In this document: positions 1 through 9,896 of the stretch, piece by piece
Numbering within the stretch: the stretch's first letter is position 1
How the letters are laid out: the number at the start of each line of letters is the position of its first letter
NCBI RefSeq assembly: GCF_905220365.1
Contig: NC_061146.1
Coordinates: 8,993,538 to 9,057,537, forward strand
Source of the DNA: Vanessa cardui
Taxonomy: Eukaryota > Arthropoda > Insecta > Lepidoptera > Nymphalidae
Reading direction: 5' to 3'
DNA length: 64,000 bases
Program-made: the position numbers and the translations under genes
The notes under the pieces: model-generated
Told to the model about the DNA's origin: nothing
Databases searched by the model: none
What the model saw: the letters and a program-made list of their open reading frames with translations, nothing else

Positions 1-286
1 GCTTGTAAATTTCCCACTGCTGGGATAAGGCCTCCTCTCCCTTTGAGGAGAAGGTTTGGAACATATTCCACCACGCTGTTCCAATGATGGTTGGTGGAAT
101 AAACATGTGGCAGAATTTCTATGAAATTAGTCACATGCAGGTTTCCTCGCGATATTTTCCTTCGCCTCCGAACACAAGATAAATTATAAAGCAAATCAAG
201 CACATGAATATTTATTGGTTGCCTGGGTTTGAACCCGCAATCATCGGTTAAGATGGACGCGTTTTAACCACTGGGCTATCTCGGAT
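1..286 (-). mobile_element. Family A tRNA-derived SINE, cut by window edge
   Basis: Reverse-oriented copy. It runs from the 3' end (CCCACTGCTGGG) to the tRNA-like head (GGTTTGAACCC at about 229, then CCACTGGGCTATCTCGG). The tail lies outside the window. It sits in an intron of the lipase gene. Confidence 0.85.
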
Positions 287-672
287 CTTATCGTATTGAG
301 AATCATTAAAATGAAATTCAGCTCACTAACTCGCATATTTATTCACCACCACTGATCAATAGTAGGATTACTAATTTACATTTAACGTTCTTAAGTAGCA
401 TAATTACATAACTATTTTTAATTATATTATCATACCATAATATTTTTTATTTCTATAGAATTAAAGTGGCCTATCATTGGTGTAATTCATGTCTTCTCAT
501 TCTCATTCATCATATGTAATTTTTGGTGTAATCGAAGGTACAGTTTTACCAATAAGTCCTTGAGTTGATTGGAGGCGTTCCTCCAGTAATAGAGCGATCA
601 TAGTTTTTGTACTTCCAATATTAGTTTTCTATAATTGGTAATTCGTAGTCATAATTTGTTATCTGTCCACAG
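287..672. other. Lipase intron, A+T-rich, unassigned
   Basis: No coding signal or recognisable repeat. It ends in the acceptor CACAG directly before the 673 exon. Confidence 0.6.
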
Positions 673-826
673 ATTTCAAGAATAAGAAGACAGTTTTATA
701 TGCTGTGGGTTTTCTGGACAGTTCGGTGTTACCTCAGACTCAAGCTGTTGGAACTGCTTATTCCAAGCGTGGCTACAACGTCCTCATCACTGAGACTTTC
801 CAATTTCTGACTTATATATATCCTAA
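673..826 (+). CDS. Pancreatic-lipase-like protein, internal exon
   Basis: Internal exon of a secreted lipase-family (PF00151-type) protein. The 154-nt exon lies between an acceptor CACAG (668-672) and a donor GTAAGT (827-832). It holds 2 nt of a split codon, 50 codons and 2 nt of the next split codon. The reading includes KTVLYAVGFLDSS, GTAYSKRGYNVLITET and FLTYIYP, the beta-strand/loop part upstream of the nucleophile elbow in lepidopteran lipase-like proteins. The trailing AA joins the first base of the 15407 exon to make a Lys codon, and the joined reading YPK-SVRLTRFIGKKVGEF continues smoothly. Upstream exons (signal peptide, N-terminus) are outside the window. The family assignment is recalled knowledge; the splice phase is seen directly. 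Confidence 0.88.
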
Positions 827-832
827 GTAAGT

Positions 833-1816
833 ATTACCATACTATATTATAAGAATCAGATTTTAATTTATTAAAAAAAAGAATCTACCGACCAATGATA
901 TTCTAATTAACAGATATGTTATACCCATACTAAACAACAAAAAAAAGTGTGCCGCGCTGAGGACCGTTTATTTTACATTTCGTTACAAGTAAAAAGGATA
1001 GCTTGACAAAAACAATAAGTAAAAGGGATAACCAGATGTTTTCCTTATGCAAAACGTATTACTGGCATAATTATGATGAAAACAACTAAAGGCAAACGTC
1101 CCAATTAGGACATTTTATAGTCTTCACATTTTGCGCGTTAATGACATATCTGTTTACTAGAACATCATTGCTACCCACAAAACACTCTTATTTTATGTTT
1201 TATCAAAATAAAGAATTTAACAATAACTTTTATTAAACTAGCTGACAATAATAACAATTGGCGAAATACTAATTATCTAACGTACCGACAGCATGACGAC
1301 CGTCTAGCGTGAGATGATAAGTGGGATCTAGTCTTGGAATCGCACATCTTATATAGCCTAGGGCAGGTAGGCTGGCGTGCAAGGGATGACACTCCTTACA
1401 ATATTTATAAAATAAAATTTATTTTGTACAACTAATATATTATCCAACCAGCTTTCCATCCTAGCTTCATATAGATACAAATTTTAGGGAAACATAATAA
1501 AAAGGTTTTGGTATTTTATAAGGCAAGAAAGTTGGAATTCTTGATATTCTCTTCTATATTATGGGTGTATAAAACATGTAAACCTTACTCTTAGATCAAA
1601 CTCAAACTCATATTCCTTTACTAAATATGGAAGCATTACACTTATTGATAGTAAAATTAAACACTAGCAACGGTTCGAAAACACCCTATCCTGAGAAGAA
1701 TCGTTGAAAGAAAATCGGCGGGTTCCTTTTATTGATGAAAAATGCATTAAAATATGTCAAGCTAAAACTATTTTCCGTTCCTCCGTTCCCGCCGTCTACC
1801 CTTACAAAAACAAAAA
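833..1816. other. Unassigned intronic DNA
   Basis: A+T-rich sequence with scattered stops in all frames. No repeat family of this window recognised. Confidence 0.5.
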
Positions 1817-2010
1817 CAACAACAGCAGCTTGTAAATTTCCCACTATTGGGCTAAGGCCTTTGAGGAGAAGGTTTGGACCATATTCCATCAAGCTGCTTT
1901 TCAGTGCGGGTTGTTGATGGAATACACATGTGGCAGGTTTACTCATGATGTTTGAACCCGTAATCATCGTTTAAGATGCACGTGTTCTAACCAGTGGGCC
2001 ATCTCGACTC
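1817..2010 (-). mobile_element. Family A SINE, internally deleted
   Basis: Begins with a CAACAACAG tail and ends GGGCCATCTCG. About 100 bp between the CACATGTGGCAG segment and the box B region is missing, so the copy is about 190 bp. The short ORFs over it are SINE artefacts. Confidence 0.8.
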
Positions 2011-2684
2011 TTTACAAGGCGATTTTATTTTATACTATATAGATATTGACTTCCCAATTTCACACACACAAACGCACACATAAATAAACCTACCTGGACT
2101 ATCAAGTAACCCATTAGCCAGTCCAATCTTTATGATATTTAAAAAAAAAATAATAGAATTAATGAAATGAAGTATTGTCTGAAAGCTATCGTAATACGTC
2201 TTGATTTTAAACAATATTAATCAACGATCGCACCGCATACAATGGCATCTATTTGCAAAACAATGCTCGCATATAGAATGAGAATAGCATGCATGAATAT
2301 TTTCTAGATACCTACTTCCATCTGTGTTCGCTGTTTTTCATATATTTATTGGATTTATTTTTTATTGGATCGCAATCTCGTTATTCTATTTTATCTGTGA
2401 ATATTTTTTGTTCGTTAATTTTTTATTTACATCAAGATGTTTTTGTGTATTGCAATAATTACGACATTCAGATATCGATGAGGTAATTGAGAACTCCGAA
2501 ATTTAATTCGACCTAGAAATTATAAACACACAAAAAAGTTCTAATTATAAAAAGTAATTCTAATCTTTGATTACTTATTATTATTGTTGGTAAGGCATTC
2601 GTGACGTCACAGAGATTTGATTTCAGATCTAATCTTACCATTCATTAAGAGTGACAAACGTTTCCATAGAATAATCTTATGGTC
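2011..2684. other. Unassigned intronic DNA
   Basis: A+T-rich, with a short CA-rich patch near 2060. The 65-codon ORF at 2289-2486 is hydrophobic low-complexity sequence without family features. Confidence 0.45.
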
Positions 2685-2815
2685 AGCATAATTATTCGCT
2701 CTGATAGTATTATACCTATAGTAGAGTAACTACAGCCATAAGGTACATATCTTAGTTTCAAAGAATGGTCAATATTCAGGTGACCATTTGCCCTTACACC
2801 TACCTATATCATAAA
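2685..2815 (+). mobile_element. Family B fragment, degenerate
   Basis: Retains diverged pieces of the family B middle (AACTACAG, ATAAGGTACATATCTTAG) and the end (ACCTACCTATATCAT). Confidence 0.4.
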
Positions 2816-2837
2816 TCATCATCCTTCTGCCCTTATA

Positions 2838-3050
2838 CTAATTTTATTCGGGGTCGGCGCAGCATGTATTCTTCCATACTTCTCTGTCTGACGTCACCTC
2901 ACAAGTAAAATTCTTTCTAATCATATCCATCCATATCCATGCTCAAGATCTTTCTTACAGCATAGTCCTCACTCCTCCGCATACCTCATCTATCATCATC
3001 TCAGTTACAGCTGCCGCGTCATCTATATCTTAAAAACTTAGCCCATTTAT
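2838..3050 (-). pseudogene. LINE reverse-transcriptase C-terminal remnant
   Basis: Read on the minus strand, about 2858-2935 gives a segment ending in TSDREVWKNTCCADP. The same C-terminal tail appears at 52443-52580, where it is preceded by GRPRKRWMDCV. This is the end of a non-LTR retrotransposon polyprotein. It is broken, and the remaining bases toward 3050 are diverged. Confidence 0.55.
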
Positions 3051-3161
3051 CAGTCTCCATATATATTACAAATAGAATACATTAAAGCCAAGAATCTGAA
3101 TTGAAGAATTTTGAGAAGAAGACTTTTTCCATTGGTAAAACAGAAAACATGCTGTGAAAAT

Positions 3162-3302
3162 CAAAATATACTTTATCCAAGTAGGCTTTTACAAACACTT
3201 TTGAATCGTCATTTAACAACTATATTAAGTGTAGCTACGATTCGAAAATTACTAATCTAGTATACGGAGAAGAACCGAGGAAGAAACTCAATAGTTACAC
3301 TT
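3162..3302 (-). mobile_element. Family D LINE 3' end
   Basis: Reverse copy beginning ATCAAAATATACTTTATCC, followed by the TTTGAATCGTCATTTAAC block and the diverged AGAAGAACCG..GAAACTC block. It resembles the 3' UTR of a CR1-like LINE. The TTTGAT-type tail is on the left. Confidence 0.65.
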
Positions 3303-3379
3303 TTTTTTGACATTTAAAAATACAAAGTCCAATATATCAGATATTTTAACGGATGCAAGTCACCGAAGTAAAGTAAAGT

Positions 3380-3680
3380 AACAGCCTGTAAGTTTCCCAC
3401 TGCTGTGATAAGGCCTCCTCTTCCATTAACCTCTCCGGGTTTGGAACATATTCCACCACGCTGTTTCAATGCGGGTTGATGGAATGCAGATGTGGCAGAA
3501 ATTCGATGAAATTAGACACATGCATAGGTTTCCTCATGATGTTTTCCTTCACCGCCGAGTATGAGATGAATTATAAAAACAAATTAAGCACATATATATA
3601 TAGGGGTGCTTGCCTGGGTTTTGAACCCGCAATCATCGAATAAGATGCACGAGGTCTAACCACTAGGCCATCTCAGCTCA
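3380..3680 (-). mobile_element. Family A SINE
   Basis: Near-complete reverse copy, from ACAGCCTGTAAG to CCACTAGGCCATCTCAG. Its tail follows GTAAAGTAAAGTAA, an AAGT-type tail rather than the usual CAA repeat. Confidence 0.85.
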
Positions 3681-3897
3681 GTTGCCGAGCACGAGATCAA
3701 TTATCAATACTTCTAAAGTATTTTTTTCTTATTCTAACCAACATGTCACTACAGTTCTTATAGCTCTGAAGGCCATTTAATCCCAAGTGATCTCGTCCAT
3801 AAAATATTAACACGTGAAATGACTACAGATAGCGATACAATGTCATTATAACTAAATCACCTATTGCAGTCACACTTAAGAATTATTCGCAATATAA

Positions 3898-4170
3898 TAT
3901 CAAAATCAAAATAAATTTTATTCAAGTAGGCTTACACAAAAACTTTTAAATCGTCATTTAACATTTAAGTGAAGCTACCACCGGTTCGGAATGTAGATTC
4001 TACCGAAAAGAACCGGCAAAAAACTCAGTAGTTACTCTTTTTCAATATTTAAAAAATACAAAGTCAAGTTAGTTAAATACAATTATTTAAATTAATATAT
4101 CCTGCTTGGAAGTCATCAGGTATTAATTCCACGCTTTTTTATCATCTACAAAATCTTGTATCGAATAATA
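3898..4170 (-). mobile_element. Family D LINE 3' end, long copy
   Basis: Best view of family D. From the tail inward: ATCAAAATCAAAATAAA, CAAGTAGGCTTACAC, the AATCGTCATTTAACA block, CTACCACCGGTTCGG, the AGAAGAACCGGCAA block, then ATATATCCTGCTTGGAA and TCCACGCTTTTTTATCATC. The reverse complement ends in the polyadenylation-like AATAAA and TTTGAT repeats, as expected for CR1-type LINEs with short microsatellite tails. No coding sequence remains. Confidence 0.7.
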
Positions 4171-4240
4171 TGAATAGAAGAAGAGTAAATACTGAACTTT
4201 CTCTTGTTTCTTGTTAGAATCTACATTCCAAGCAGGTGGT

Positions 4241-4544
4241 ACAACAACAACAACAACAACAGCCTGTTCATTCCCACTACTGGGCTAAAGGCCTCCTCTC
4301 CCTTTAAGGAGAAGGTTTTTTGGAACATATTCCACCACGCTGTTCCAATGCGGGTTGGTGGAATGCACATGTGACAGAATTTCTATGAAATTTGTCACAT
4401 GCAAGTTTCCTCACGATGTTTTGCTTCATCACTGAGCACGAGATGAATTATAAAGACAAATTAAGCACATGAAACAGCGGTGATTGCCTGGGTTTGAACC
4501 CGCAATCATCGGTTAAGATGCACGAGTTCTGACCATCTCGACTC
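4241..4544 (-). mobile_element. Family A SINE with (CAA)n tail
   Basis: Starts with seven CAA units (4242-4262) and ends GACCATCTCGACTC. The box A region has lost a few bases (GAGTTCTGACCATCTCG lacks CACTGGGC). Confidence 0.88.
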
Positions 4545-4589
4545 AACTTATCATGACAGCTAACAGCTGAAAGCTTTTATTGACAGTTC

Positions 4590-4705
4590 TCCAGTATAGT
4601 CAAAGTTAAAATATTTTTATTCTATAAGGAAGTGTTACAGTCTCAGTTTGGAAATTTACCGGACCTGAGAAGAACCGGAGAGAACCGGAAAGAAACTCAG
4701 CTGGT
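4590..4705 (-). mobile_element. LINE 3' end, TTTGAG-type variant of family D
   Basis: Contains AAATATTTTTATTCTATA..GAAGTGTTACA and GACCTGAGAAGAACCGG..GAAACTCAGC. It is the reverse of the element end at 43908-44040. Confidence 0.5.
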
Positions 4706-5737
4706 TTTTTTTTTACAAATATTTTTGTCATACTTTTAACCCGTTATTTCCACTTTGAATATCGGAAAGTCTAGAATATTCCAGCTTAAAATATCTATTT
4801 CACAATATGACGGTGCGATACGCGTTAAAATGCCATAGGTACACATGTCACCTGTACCGTATCGTCGCTGATATAATGGGGGCGCTATGATAATGGGATG
4901 GAACTTTGTCGAAGTATATCGAAAATGATAGCTGTCGAACGAAGGAGCGTTAGCAAAGCCTTTTTGAACAATAACGAATAGCAATCTTGCAGCGTCAAAG
5001 GGTATGATTTTAGCGAACTATATCTATGTAGATATATGTTTTATGTATGTTTAGCTGGTAGAAATATTTCCTTTTCATTGAATTTTCATAGTTTTACATA
5101 TCATCTTATTTCCAGTAATTATTAATCTAATTATTAAATTAATCATTTAATCATAAATCTCGAAAATATAGCGACTCAAAAATCCACTCTATTAATATGT
5201 AATAACGTTTTATAAGCATGACATTACTTTGCTGACGCTATCATTACAGGACTAACCATTTCTCTATTCCAAAATATTACATCCTATTTTGATCACGCGC
5301 GATTTATACTATGCAAGAAATCTTTACAGAACTGTCAACGATTGATATATCTTAATCGGTTGAGGCGTTACGGCGCCAGTATATCTGCCTATTCTTACTC
5401 TTAGGTATATGACAGCGGCAGGCAGGCTTCTCTCTCTAATCCACAGCTATTTGTTCTACGCAAGAAATTCTTATAGAACTGGTAACGATTGAAGTTATAT
5501 TTTAAACGCGTTACCAGTCTGTCTGGCTCACTCTCTTACGACGGGTGCAGTCAGGCAGTCTAACTCACAGCTGTACATCGGACAGACGTATTTTTTAGGT
5601 TATGTAACTGTCGGGCGTTCCCTGATGAATACTTATTTGATTATGTAATTGTAAGTGGTACCCTCCTCCCATTGATATAATCTCTGCAAGAATTTTTCAC
5701 CATTTCTTATACGTACTTATAACTGACAATACTTCGT
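4706..5737. other. Unassigned intronic DNA with a degenerate direct repeat
   Basis: No gene found. Two diverged copies of one segment occur at about 5308-5385 and 5455-5525. Both contain GCAAGAAAT..TTA.AGAACTG..AACGATTGA. Confidence 0.45.
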
Positions 5738-5777
5738 TTTCAACCGACTTCAAAAAGGAGGAGGTTATCAATTCGTC

Positions 5778-5809
<32 letters not shown>

Positions 5810-7461
5810 ATTTTTATGTTTGTTACCTCATAACTTTTTACTGGGTGGACCGATTTTGATAATTTTTTTTTTGTTTGAAAGGTAGTGCTTCCCGTGGGGT
5901 CCCATTTTTTTTTTATTTTTTTCCGATGATGGTATCCGTATGAAAACGACATAAGTCTTAAATTTGCATTATGTATATGCGCGACAAATAGGTGAATAAC
6001 TCAAAATCACGTTAACCAATTTTGATGATTCTTTTTTTATTATAAAGAATATACTTTAAGGGTAGTTTAGTGAAAGTTTGGTAAGGTTCTGAGCACAGGA
6101 TCCATGACAAATTAAGGGAACGGGAGGGAACGGAACAATTCTGAGGAGCACGTTAGCAATACTCGGCCGAATCTTTTATTTATGGGTTACTTGGATATTA
6201 GAATCACCTTCCGGAACGTGTTTATGTTCATGTAATTGTCATAATCGAATATTATAATCAACTAGCGACCCGCCCCGACTTCTCACGGGTGCAATACTGA
6301 TACTAAATATACTAAAGAATTTGTTTATTTACGACATCACATTGCAAAATTCTAAAATTGTCAGTGTTTCTTTACTATATTGTTCATTTATTATATACAC
6401 AAACCTTCCCCTTGAATTACACTATCTATTAAAAAAACCGCATCAAAATCCGTTGCGTAGTTTTAAAGATATAGGGACAGAGAAAGCGACTTTGTTTTAT
6501 ACTATGTATTGACGGAACTCCTAAACGGCTTACAGTTAGGGTGCGATTTGGGGCAGAATTTCTTTCTGTCTTTAATCAAATTTTGTGTATATGATGTGAT
6601 GTCATATGATGTACGACATAGCATACGAATAGCTCTTTTGCAAAGTTTTTTTACTGAGGTCGATTACAGCTCATTCGAGGGTGGTACCTTGTAGTTTATG
6701 CCGCATGACGTATTAAAGCCGCATTTTCGAAAGTCTATTTTATTTGCTTTATTCGAAAGTTTCTTTTGAAATTGTCCCTGTAGTAGTTTCTGATTCATAT
6801 AAACGGCACGCTTAATCTATCCATATTAATAAAATAATGTTAGTCTACATCAGCTTCACTTAAAATCTAAAAATAAATTAAATTTTAACAAAAAGAAAAA
6901 CCGACTTCAAACAAAACAGTATTTTAAAACAAATTAAAATGCACTAAAAAGTAATAAAAATAATTGCATATTTAACACATTTTTGAGAGTCCTCCTAGGT
7001 AAAATGAAATGAAAAATATTAGACTACTTAAAAGTCGATTTACGATTATATAATGTAGTTATAATTATTGCTATATTTGGAGTCGGTGTCAGCCAACCCT
7101 ATACTATAACTATCAAAAAACAATACGAGAATACTTTAAGAAATGTTTCATACAAATTACCTTTTATACGATATTATACTGGGTCAATCAAGAGGCTCGT
7201 ATCGTTTCTTTCTTTTGATTGTTAAAGCGTGTGCCTGTGGCTGACACCGGCTCCAAATATAACAATAACTATAACTACGTTATATAATCGTAAATCGACT
7301 TTTAAGTAGTCTAATATTTTTCATTTCATTTTACCTAGGAGGACTCTCAAAAATGTGTTAAATATGCAATTATTTTTATTACTTTTTAGTGCATTTTAAT
7401 TTGTTTTAAAATACTGTTTTGTTTGAAGTCGGTTTTTCTTTTTGTTAAAATTTAATTTATA
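5738..7461 (+). mobile_element. Composite palindromic element E, copy 1
   Basis: Opens with TTTTCAACCGACTTCAAAAA and closes with GAAGTCGGTTTTTC and GTTAAAATTT. In order it holds a poly-T/GGACCGATTTTGAT block, the GTTCTGAGCACAGGATCC block, a Lep1-like Helitron (6262-6510), the GGAACTCCTAAACGG block, and a large inverted repeat. The repeat arms are 6874-7095 and 7238-7461 with a 142-bp spacer. The same order recurs in copies 2 and 3, and copy 3 fixes the ends. No transposase is seen, so it is probably non-autonomous. Its superfamily is unknown to me. Confidence 0.7.
6262..6510 (-). mobile_element. Lep1-like non-autonomous Helitron inside E copy 1
   Basis: Reverse orientation. It starts at CTAGCGACCCGCCCCGAC (the 3' end; in + orientation such copies finish CGGGTCGCTAGT) and ends near AGCGACTTTGTTTTATAC. 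Internal conserved blocks are CCGCATCAAAATCCGTTGCG and ATAGGGACAGAGAAAGCGAC. The CTAG end and lack of inverted repeats fit Helitrons. The Lep1 family name is recalled. Confidence 0.65.
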
Positions 7462-7489
7462 ATATATTTGAAAACGTCACAGAAACGTC

Positions 7490-7930
7490 AATAGCGCAGT
7501 GCTTTCCGGGTTGCCTGGTAGAAAGGCAGGATCGATCTTAGCCCCTTGGGCTATATAACGTCCCCAATCCTTACACGATCACACATCAGATATTCTATCG
7601 CTAAATAACAGTACTTAGTATTATTGTGTTCCGGTTTGAAGGGTGAGTGAGTCAGTGTAACTACAGGCACAAGGGACATAACATCTTAGTTCCCAAGGTT
7701 GGTGGCACATTGACGATGTAAGGAATAGTTAATATTTCTTACAGCGGCATTGTCTATGGGTGATAGTGACCACTTACCATCAGTTGGCCTATATGCTCGT
7801 CCGCCAACCTATACCATAAAAAAAACGAGTGATAAGCTCAAAATGATGGGTAAATGGTTATATTAGTAATTTCTTAATTAACTTGGGGCATTCTTAGTAT
7901 TGTTTAAAAAAACGCGTATACATTGTCCTA
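7490..7930 (+). mobile_element. Repeat family U, split by a family B insertion
   Basis: Left piece (about 7490-7560) contains CAGGATCGATCTTAGCCCCT and TTGGGCTAT. Right piece (about 7828-7920) contains GTGATAAGCTCAAAATGATGG and TTAATTAACTTGGGGCATTC. At 37300-37490 the same two pieces are adjacent, so the intervening family B copy is a later insertion. Confidence 0.55.
7582..7826 (+). mobile_element. Family B SINE-like repeat inside U
   Basis: Lacks the first about 45 bp (the GGTGGTAGGGCTTTGTGCAA block). It runs from ATCAGATATTC through CAAGGGACATAACATC and TTCTTACAGCG to CCAACCTATACCATAAAAA. Confidence 0.75.
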
Positions 7931-8329
7931 TAAGTACTAACTTTTTATGGTCTTATTGAGGAGCAGATTTTTCTCTTGAATGTACTAAGCGACGTCTAGA
8001 TTCTGTAGTTTGAATGTCACTTAGTATTCGGGAAGGAGAGGAATGGTTTCGAATGAACGAATTCAAACAAGACACTAGTTAGGTACATCTGAAGCCGATA
8101 CTTGCCCTTGCCTTTATTTGATCTAAGAATGTATTTGCTTCGTAGAGATCTGTAAAGTCTTCAGTTCAGTAACGTCCACTTATCACGTGTTCTATATCTA
8201 GTAATGACAGGCATAAATAACGTTAAAGGCATTCCTAAAGAAAACTTACCATGAGGCCTATTTGGAAGTTCACCTTCCTACTTCAATTTCAAAAATCCAT
8301 TGCAATTTAAGCCAGTAGTATTATCATGA
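7931..8329. other. Unassigned intronic DNA
   Basis: No coding or repeat signal recognised. Confidence 0.45.
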
Positions 8330-8490
8330 AATTAACTATATATGACTGTATTTTTAAATGTTGAAAAAAAGTAACTACTGAGTTTCTTGCCGATTCTTCT
8401 CGGTAGAATTTACTTACCGGTAAATGACGATTCAAAAGTGCCTGTAAAAGCCTACTCGAATAAAATATATTTTGATTTATATTTAATAAT
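8330..8490 (+). mobile_element. Family D LINE 3' end
   Basis: Forward copy: TAACTACTGAGTTTCTTGCC, CTTCTCGGTAGAATTTAC, GTAAAAGCCTACTCGAATAA, then TTTTGATTTA. Confidence 0.65.
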
Positions 8491-8741
8491 AAATCTGTAC
8501 TAGTATTATTTATTTGTTTATTAAGGACCATCAGTAGTCACTATAATTACACGTTTTATAGATAAAAACATCTATACTTATTATAAAGTGTGCGATTCTT
8601 TAAGACGGCCACAACATCTTTTTAAGGTACAATATTCATATATATTTTATATTACTTAAATACTAGAGATTATATACATTTAATTTCTAAAATAAAGCAA
8701 TAAATACTATAATTAACAAATCCAGTAATATAAATAACAAT

Positions 8742-9098
8742 TGCAAAAGTATAGTACGACACAACTTAGATGTAGCATTGGCAAATTCAATAAAACCGAT
8801 TACTGACGATTAATACAACCAATAGAAATAGCTCCCTATCGCGCCATTTGACGCTATTCATCGCTATAGATTATCGCATCAGTTCAACCCGAGAAAGCAA
8901 GTGCATGTAAATCGACGTGTCAAATTGACGAATATATTAGGTCATATGATATTACAAGTTATAACGTTTGTGTAAAGATCATATTCGCATAAGAAATAAA
9001 TATTGATAATTTGGGATAGCGTACTTAATTCGGTTGTGATCGGTTTCACGAATTTTGCCGATGCTACATCTACAGTTGTGTCGTACTATACTTTTGCA
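8742..9098. mobile_element. MITE family K, complete copy
   Basis: About 357 bp. The ends TGCAAAAGTATAGTACGACA and TGTCGTACTATACTTTTGCA are perfect inverted complements, continuing as ACAACTTAGATGT/ACATCTACAGTTGT with small differences. Other copies match only from TAGTACGACACAA inward, so the outer bases may be an extended end or chance. The interior is conserved in copies at 16190 and 40534 and has no ORF. The superfamily is not established; TA flanks would suit a Tc1/mariner-type element. Confidence 0.7.
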
Positions 9099-9660
9099 TT
9101 TGTATAATTGTCTATTAGGTACCACTGCATGCTCATCGTGAACCTTAAGGGTGTGAAAATAGGGTGGTGGTTTATTTAGGAAATCAATTATTCATTAAGT
9201 AAAAATAATAAACCTCATTATAATATAACGTTTCGTTTACTTAAAATAATGTTTGTGCATTTTTGAAATATCAGTTAGAATAAAATTTCGCACGTGAAGC
9301 CGTGTGTCCTGCTATAGAAATTAATGAAGAATTTCTTCATGACAAATTCCGACTAAGACAGCCTTTGTATCTAACTGTATCTTAGATCTCTGTGCTGATG
9401 TAACCCACCCAAAATCCAAGTCCTGAAATCAAATCATCATCATCAAATATGATAAGGTTTTTAACGTAAAGCGTAGTAAAATAAACGATTTAAAGTAATT
9501 TAAATCAAAAATGTAATAACTATTCAGGTGATGTACAACATTATATATCACAGAAAAACATATATACGTAAATTTGTAGTAATGGTTTATTCTATGCGGA
9601 ATAAGGAAGTTAATGATCAATTTTATGGTGTTTTCAATTCATACGTTGAATACGTTTAAA
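9099..9660. other. Unassigned intronic DNA
   Basis: A+T-rich, no recognisable feature. The 63-codon minus-strand ORF here is a chance reading. Confidence 0.45.
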
Positions 9661-9790
9661 GAGATGTAACATCAGCTCCCAAGGTTGGCGCATTGGCCAT
9701 GTAAATAATGGTCAATAATTCTTATAGCGCCAATATCTTTAAGCGATGATCACTTAAAATTCTGACCCATTTGTAAAATAAATCATAAAA
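9661..9790 (+). mobile_element. Family B fragment, degenerate
   Basis: Matches the middle and end of family B (AACATCAGCTCCCAAGGTTG, CTTATAGCG), ending in AATCATAAAAA. Confidence 0.5.
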
Positions 9791-9896
9791 AGGTCTTATA
9801 TAGAAAAGAGGTCCTAAAATAATGGGTACTATTTATTACGAATATTGAGATATTCAGTATAGAAGCTTGGTTTTACACGAGTAAATTGGGATAATG

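Noticed and set aside
4736..4984. 82-codon minus-strand ORF
   Set aside because: No recognisable family, no splice or start context, and it lies in intron DNA of another gene.
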